Source of the DNA: Woeseiaceae bacterium
GTDB taxonomy: Bacteria; Pseudomonadota; Gammaproteobacteria; Steroidobacterales; Woeseiaceae
Direction: 5' to 3'
Assembly (NCBI GenBank): GCA_022615525.1
Contig: JAKEGN010000278.1
Coordinates: 1 to 8,551 of the forward strand
DNA: 8,551 nt
Part shown: positions 5,443 through 8,551 of the stretch, piece after piece
Layout of the letters: each line of letters starts with the position of its first letter
Position numbering within the stretch: the first letter of the stretch is position 1
Position numbers and translations under genes: made by a program
The notes under the pieces: model-generated
Databases searched by the model: none
Told to the model about the DNA's origin: nothing
What the model saw: the letters and a program-made list of their open reading frames with translations, nothing else

Positions 5443-7128
5443 TTATGGGTTGCGTCGAGCGAAGCGGGCACCGAAGAAATCGCCTTCGTTCCAGCTCGGC
5501 CTTTCCACAGTCGACGAGATCTGCAGTCCGATGCGCACGTTCGCCCTGGCGAAGCGCAGTGCAGACTCCCAGTCCACGGGCCGCGTGGCATCGTCGCTCG
5601 GCCGGTGATAGTGGGTGGCGAGGTGCTCGCGAAACGCGGCTTCGCCATCGATGGCCGGATCCATGGATGTGAAGCCCGGCACCAGGTACACGGCCGGAAT
5701 GCCCTGGCGTACGAACGAGTACTGATCGCTGCGTATGAATATCACTTCTTCGGGTATCGGATCGGGCGTAAGCACGAATTGCTCGGCGGCAATCGCCGGT
5801 GCAATTTGTGATTCAAGTGTCGAATGCTCGGCGCCGAAAGCGATGATATCCGCAAGCGGATAAAGGAACAGCGGCATGTCGAGATTGACGTTGGCGATAA
5901 TCGACTCGGTGGGCGCCGTCGGGTAGTGGGCAAAATAGTCCGAACCGAGGAGCCCCCGTTCCTCGCCGGTTACGGCAATAAAGAGGATGGAACGCTCCGG
6001 CCGCATCGGCATGGCGGCGAATGCTCGCGCTGCCTCGATCATCAGGGCCACGCCCATCGCATTGTCGTAATACCCGTTGTAGATATCGTCGTCGTTGACC
6101 GCGGTGCCGACACCGATATGGTCGAGATGAGCCGAATACACTATGTACTCGCTCGCCAGCAGCGGGTCGCTGCCGCGCAGGAGCCCGACGACGTTGGCGC
6201 TGGTGGCCTCCTCGTGGCTCGTGTGCTGGGTCAACGTGACCTTGACGCCAAGAGCGGTCGACCGCGGACGCCCCGAATCCGCTGCATCCAGCGCCTCTTC
6301 GAAAGTGATCGGCGTTCCGTCGAACAGTTCGGCCGCGGTTGGAACGTTGATCGTAGCATTGCCCTGGATCTCTTCATGATAGTCGGCGACATTGCCGGAC
6401 AGGTTGATCCATGACATCCCGGGTTGGACACCTGCATTCAGCGTCAGTCTCTCCCACGGAACGCGCTTCTGGTCGACGCGCGAGCGCAAGCCGATGTAGC
6501 CGACGGCGCCGCGACGAACCATCTCCTCGGCCTTGGTCCGCCCGGATGAATAGAATGCTCTTTCATTGTGCGGGAAATTGGCCGGGGCGCCGCTGAATAG
6601 CGCAACGATCTTGCCACTCACGTCTATCCCGTCGTAGTCCGAATAGTTCATGTCCGGAGCGTGTACCCCGAAACCGACGAAAACGACATCCGCGGTAATG
6701 ATGGATTCGGTCCGCAGGTCATCTCCCGACATGACGAAGTCGTCTTTCCAGGCCAGTGAGGAATCGCCGTCATCCTTGTGCAGGGTCACGGACGCGCGGC
6801 CGGTATCGAGGCGGTTCGCCGTCAGCGGTACGTTCTGGAACCAGCCGTCCTCGCCGGCCGGTTCGAGGCCAAGTAGGGCGAACTGGTCCGCGACATAGGC
6901 TGCGGCCTCGTCATAAGCGGCGGTGCCGGTCATCCGGCCCTGCCGGGCATCGCTTGCCAGGTAATCGAGATGGCCTTTGAGAGTATCGAGCGTCACGGTC
7001 GCAAGCGCCGCGTCCACGTCGCCGCCGGAGCGGACTCCGTCCGATCCCGTGTCAGCTCCGTCGCGGCCGCAGCCAGTCAGTGCAACGGCAAGAAGAACCA
7101 TCAAAAACGTCAGGGTATTGAGGCGCAT
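5443..7128 (-). CDS. M28-family zinc peptidase, predicted lipoprotein
   Basis: This 561-residue protein is a secreted di-zinc metallopeptidase of the M28 aminopeptidase class. The N-terminus is a lipoprotein signal (MRLNTL, a hydrophobic core, then LTGC with Cys20 as the lipidation site), so it should be anchored to a membrane facing the periplasm or outside. Residues about 130-290 fit a PA-like insert. The peptidase core shows metal ligands and catalytic residues in the expected order: HLD (His334, Asp336), YYDNAMG (Asp355), TGEERG (catalytic Glu389, ligand Glu390), NLD (Asp417) and HYHRPSDD (His508). Starts at 7134 (ATG) and 7149 (TTG) are also open. The ATG at 7128 gives the most standard signal peptide and has a weak GGA seven bases upstream. 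The gene converges on the vWA gene and is probably monocistronic. It likely trims peptides; its natural substrate cannot be read from the sequence. Confidence 0.93.
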   Translation of the reverse strand: MRLNTLTFLMVLLAVALTGCGRDGADTGSDGVRSGGDVDAALATVTLDTLKGHLDYLASDARQGRMTGTAAYDEAAAYVADQFALLGLEPAGEDGWFQNVPLTANRLDTGRASVTLHKDDGDSSLAWKDDFVMSGDDLRTESIITADVVFVGFGVHAPDMNYSDYDGIDVSGKIVALFSGAPANFPHNERAFYSSGRTKAEEMVRRGAVGYIGLRSRVDQKRVPWERLTLNAGVQPGMSWINLSGNVADYHEEIQGNATINVPTAAELFDGTPITFEEALDAADSGRPRSTALGVKVTLTQHTSHEEATSANVVGLLRGSDPLLASEYIVYSAHLDHIGVGTAVNDDDIYNGYYDNAMGVALMIEAARAFAAMPMRPERSILFIAVTGEERGLLGSDYFAHYPTAPTESIIANVNLDMPLFLYPLADIIAFGAEHSTLESQIAPAIAAEQFVLTPDPIPEEVIFIRSDQYSFVRQGIPAVYLVPGFTSMDPAIDGEAAFREHLATHYHRPSDDATRPVDWESALRFARANVRIGLQISSTVERPSWNEGDFFGARFARRNP

Positions 7129-7174
7129 TGGCATATCCGGCGAAAGCAAAGGTTACGGATCATAGCATCATGCT

Positions 7175-7204
7175 TTGCGCGCAGGTTCCACTGCCTTACA
7201 CTAT
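7175..7204 (+). promoter_or_regulatory. Weak sigma-70-like promoter candidate before gfa
   Basis: TTGCGC (7175-7180) and CACTAT (7199-7204) are separated by 18 bases in the 142-base divergent region between the peptidase and gfa. Both hexamers match the consensus only partly. A 5-1-5 palindrome (AGCAT-C-ATGCT, 7164-7174) lies just upstream, and a 10-bp palindrome, TGCCGCGGCA (7216-7225), lies in what would be the leader. Nothing else recognisable is in this gap. Confidence 0.25.
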
Positions 7205-7270
7205 GTCGCCGCCGTTGCCGCGGCATCACATGTTCCGGGTGTTCGATATCAAGAACTCCAAGGGGGCGCT

Positions 7271-7897
7271 ATGAACAGTTCCGTAACCATTCATCCGGCC
7301 GTCGACAACGGCATCATGCCGGCGCGTGCCGGATTCCAGGGAGGCACACTCGTCTGCCTGTGCAGGAATGATCCGGTGGAGATTACGGTCGGCAGCCAGT
7401 CCGCACATAACCACGTTTGCGGATGTACACGGTGCTGGAAACCGGCAGGCGCCAGGTTTTCCATGGTTGCTGTCGTACCGAGGGCCAAGGTCAAGGTCAC
7501 GGCCAACCGCAAGAACCTGAAAGTCGTCGATGAGAGTGCGGTTATCAAGCGCCACGCCTGCAAGGTTTGCGGGGTGCACATGGTCGGACGCATCGAGAAC
7601 AAGCAGCACCCGTTCTTCGGCCTGGACTTCATTCATACCGAAAGGTCGCCGCAAACCGGCTGGTCGCCGCCGGAGTTCGCCGCGTTCGTCTCGTCCATTA
7701 TCGAGTCGGGTGAAAAGCCGGAAAACATGGCGGCCATCCGCGCACGCCTGAAGGAGCTCGGTCTCGAACCCTACGATTGCCTGTCGCCGCCATTGATGGA
7801 TGCCATCGCAACGCATATGGCCAAAGCGGCCAGCAAGGTCAAAAAGGGCGGCAAGAAGAAAAGCAAGAAGAAAAAGAAGAAGGCGGCCAAGCGCTAG
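7271..7897 (+). CDS. gfa: S-(hydroxymethyl)glutathione synthase, Gfa/CENP-V family, with lysine-rich tail
   Basis: This 208-residue protein matches full-length Gfa, proposed to speed the joining of formaldehyde and glutathione into S-(hydroxymethyl)glutathione for the glutathione-dependent detoxification pathway; whether Gfa truly catalyses this step has been questioned. It is a cytoplasmic zinc protein of the CENP-V fold. Cysteine pairs and triads are intact: Cys29 and Cys31, then CGCTRC (Cys50, Cys52, Cys55), then CKVC (Cys97, Cys100). Segments GRIENKQHPFFGLDFIHTE and LGLEPYDCLSPPLMDAIATH are characteristic of the long, true Gfa form. AGGGGG at 7261-7266 supports the ATG at 7271 over an in-frame upstream start near 7175. 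The odd part is the end: residues about 186-208 are almost all Lys, Ala and Gly, with runs of three and six lysines. No formaldehyde dehydrogenase gene is visible. The DUF1993 gene follows after 54 bases with no terminator and is probably cotranscribed. Confidence 0.93.
   Translation: MNSSVTIHPAVDNGIMPARAGFQGGTLVCLCRNDPVEITVGSQSAHNHVCGCTRCWKPAGARFSMVAVVPRAKVKVTANRKNLKVVDESAVIKRHACKVCGVHMVGRIENKQHPFFGLDFIHTERSPQTGWSPPEFAAFVSSIIESGEKPENMAAIRARLKELGLEPYDCLSPPLMDAIATHMAKAASKVKKGGKKKSKKKKKKAAKR
7838..7894 (+). repeat. Purine-rich low-complexity tract encoding the Gfa lysine tail
   Basis: The last 19 or so sense codons of gfa are mostly AAG and AAA, giving a nearly uninterrupted purine run on the plus strand from about 7853. 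Such tracts expand and contract by slippage, so tail length may differ between strains. Confidence 0.6.
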
Positions 7898-7936
7898 ACC
7901 GGTCGTCGCCCTGACTTCCATTACTGCTCAGACACC

Positions 7937-7943
7937 GAGGAAG
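7937..7943 (+). promoter_or_regulatory. Ribosome binding site of the DUF1993 gene
   Basis: GAGGAAG lies eight bases before the ATG at 7952. The in-frame ATG at 7958 is a less well-spaced alternative. Confidence 0.7.
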
Positions 7944-7951
7944 AAAATCGC

Positions 7952-8461
7952 ATGAGTATGTCGATAAACGATCACGTCATTGCACCGCTGTCGAAGATGC
8001 TCAAGAACCTCGATGCGGTGGTGAGCAAATCCGAGGCCTACGCGGCGGAACACAAGATCGAGCCCTCTGCGCTGATCCAGGCACGGCTGTTTCCCAATAT
8101 GTTGCCGTTCGTCTTCCAGATTCGGATTGCAACCGATACGGCAAAGGGTGCTGCGGCAAGATTGTCCGGAAATACCGTGCCGAAGTGGCCCGACGACGAG
8201 GAAACGTTTGCCGATGTGCATGCGCGAATTCGCAAAGCAATCGACTTTCTCGCTACGTTCAAGCCCGCGCAGTTCGAAGGTGCTGAAAAGCGCAACATCG
8301 AATTGAAGCTGGGTTCGCGCGAAGTGAAGTTCACAGGGGGCGCTTACATCACGGACTTCGTGATCCCGAACTTCTACTTTCACGTGACGACCGCTTACGC
8401 CATCTTGCGGCATAACGGTGTGGACGTCGGCAAGAAAGATTATCTGGGCGATACCGCTTAG
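7952..8461 (+). CDS. DUF1993 family protein (DinB/YfiT-like helical fold)
   Basis: This 169-residue protein matches the DUF1993 family, whose members have about this length and no established biochemical role. Recognisable segments are the N-terminal helix (VIAPLSKMLKNLDAVVSKSE), the conserved ARLFPNMLPFVFQIRIATDTAKGAA-type block near 44-68, and the C-terminal FYFHVTTAYAILRHNGVDVGKKDYLG near 141-166. The family is thought to adopt a four-helix bundle like DinB. DinB proteins often bind metal or act with small thiols, so a link to the glutathione chemistry of the preceding gfa is possible, but this is inference. There is no signal peptide or membrane segment, so it should be cytoplasmic. It lies 54 bases after gfa on the same strand and probably shares its transcript. 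Confidence 0.9.
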   Translation: MSMSINDHVIAPLSKMLKNLDAVVSKSEAYAAEHKIEPSALIQARLFPNMLPFVFQIRIATDTAKGAAARLSGNTVPKWPDDEETFADVHARIRKAIDFLATFKPAQFEGAEKRNIELKLGSREVKFTGGAYITDFVIPNFYFHVTTAYAILRHNGVDVGKKDYLGDTA

Positions 8462-8551
8462 CGGCTACTCTTCGATACGTGACCGGGGCGCTTCCGGCTG
8501 TTGAAGTCCTTCGACTGCCGGGGCTGCGCCCTGTCGCTGTTACCCTGGGAC
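8458..8551 (-). CDS. Possible C-terminal end of a minus-strand gene
   Basis: On the minus strand one frame is open from the window edge to a TAA at 8460-8458, giving about 30 residues rich in Arg, Lys, Ser and Gln (ending KRPGHVSKSSR). Such basic disordered tails are common on RNA helicases and pseudouridine synthases. The stop would overlap the DUF1993 stop by two bases in convergent orientation. The stretch is too short for a firm call. On the plus strand, the same DNA can form a hairpin (CCGGC 8494-8498 and AGTC 8505-8508 pairing with GACT-GCCGG 8513-8521), with no T run after it. Confidence 0.35.
   Translation of the reverse strand, partial: SQGNSDRAQPRQSKDFNSRKRPGHVSKSSR

Noticed and set aside
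7129..7149. TTG or ATG starts upstream of 7128 for the M28 peptidase
   Set aside because: They add residues before an already standard lipoprotein signal and have no better ribosome site. The ATG at 7134 cannot be fully excluded.
7175..7270. Upstream in-frame start for gfa
   Set aside because: The added residues match nothing in the Gfa family, and AGGGGG just before 7271 fits the known N-terminus.
8480..8551. Plus-strand frame open from a GTG to the window edge
   Set aside because: It has no ribosome site and is only 24 codons long. The minus-strand tail reading is at least as plausible, so this was not called.

Overview
The window is about 60% GC, densely coded and bacterial. Protein style suggests a proteobacterium, most likely a gammaproteobacterium: glutathione-linked formaldehyde handling, a lipobox M28 peptidase, an OmpR-type two-component pair and a PspA-family protein. 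I cannot name a genus.

Left third (1-2839, minus strand): an OmpR/PhoB-class response regulator is followed, one base after its stop, by a large membrane sensor histidine kinase that runs off the left edge with 711 codons visible. The kinase has two membrane segments around a periplasmic region of about 420 residues, roughly 150 of which look disordered.

Middle (2840-5337, plus strand): a divergent intergenic region of about 157 bp separates the two-component genes from a plus-strand operon. The operon holds a short PspA/IM30-family protein, a six-helix inner-membrane protein that overlaps it by ATGA, and a membrane-anchored or exported von Willebrand factor A (vWA) protein. The shared region carries a tandem TGTAAAT repeat with an 11-bp period, which looks like a CpxR/OmpR-class binding site. 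The simplest reading is a self-contained envelope-stress module. The kinase senses the periplasm, and the regulator binds the shared region and drives both itself and a three-compartment effector set (cytoplasmic PspA, membrane protein, periplasmic vWA protein). This is the most interesting system in the window.

Between the converging vWA and peptidase genes (5338-5442) lies a long imperfect palindrome with AAAAGG...CCTTTT ends. It resembles REP-like palindromes linked to IS200-like (RAYT) transposases and could also end transcription in both directions.

Right third: a minus-strand M28 zinc peptidase lipoprotein (5443-7128), then a divergent plus-strand pair. The pair is a Gfa-type S-(hydroxymethyl)glutathione synthase with an unusual poly-lysine tail, and a DUF1993 protein. 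The last 94 bases may hold the C-terminal end of a minus-strand gene. No tRNA, rRNA, CRISPR array, insertion sequence or phage gene was seen, and no gene-free stretch exceeds 300 bases.
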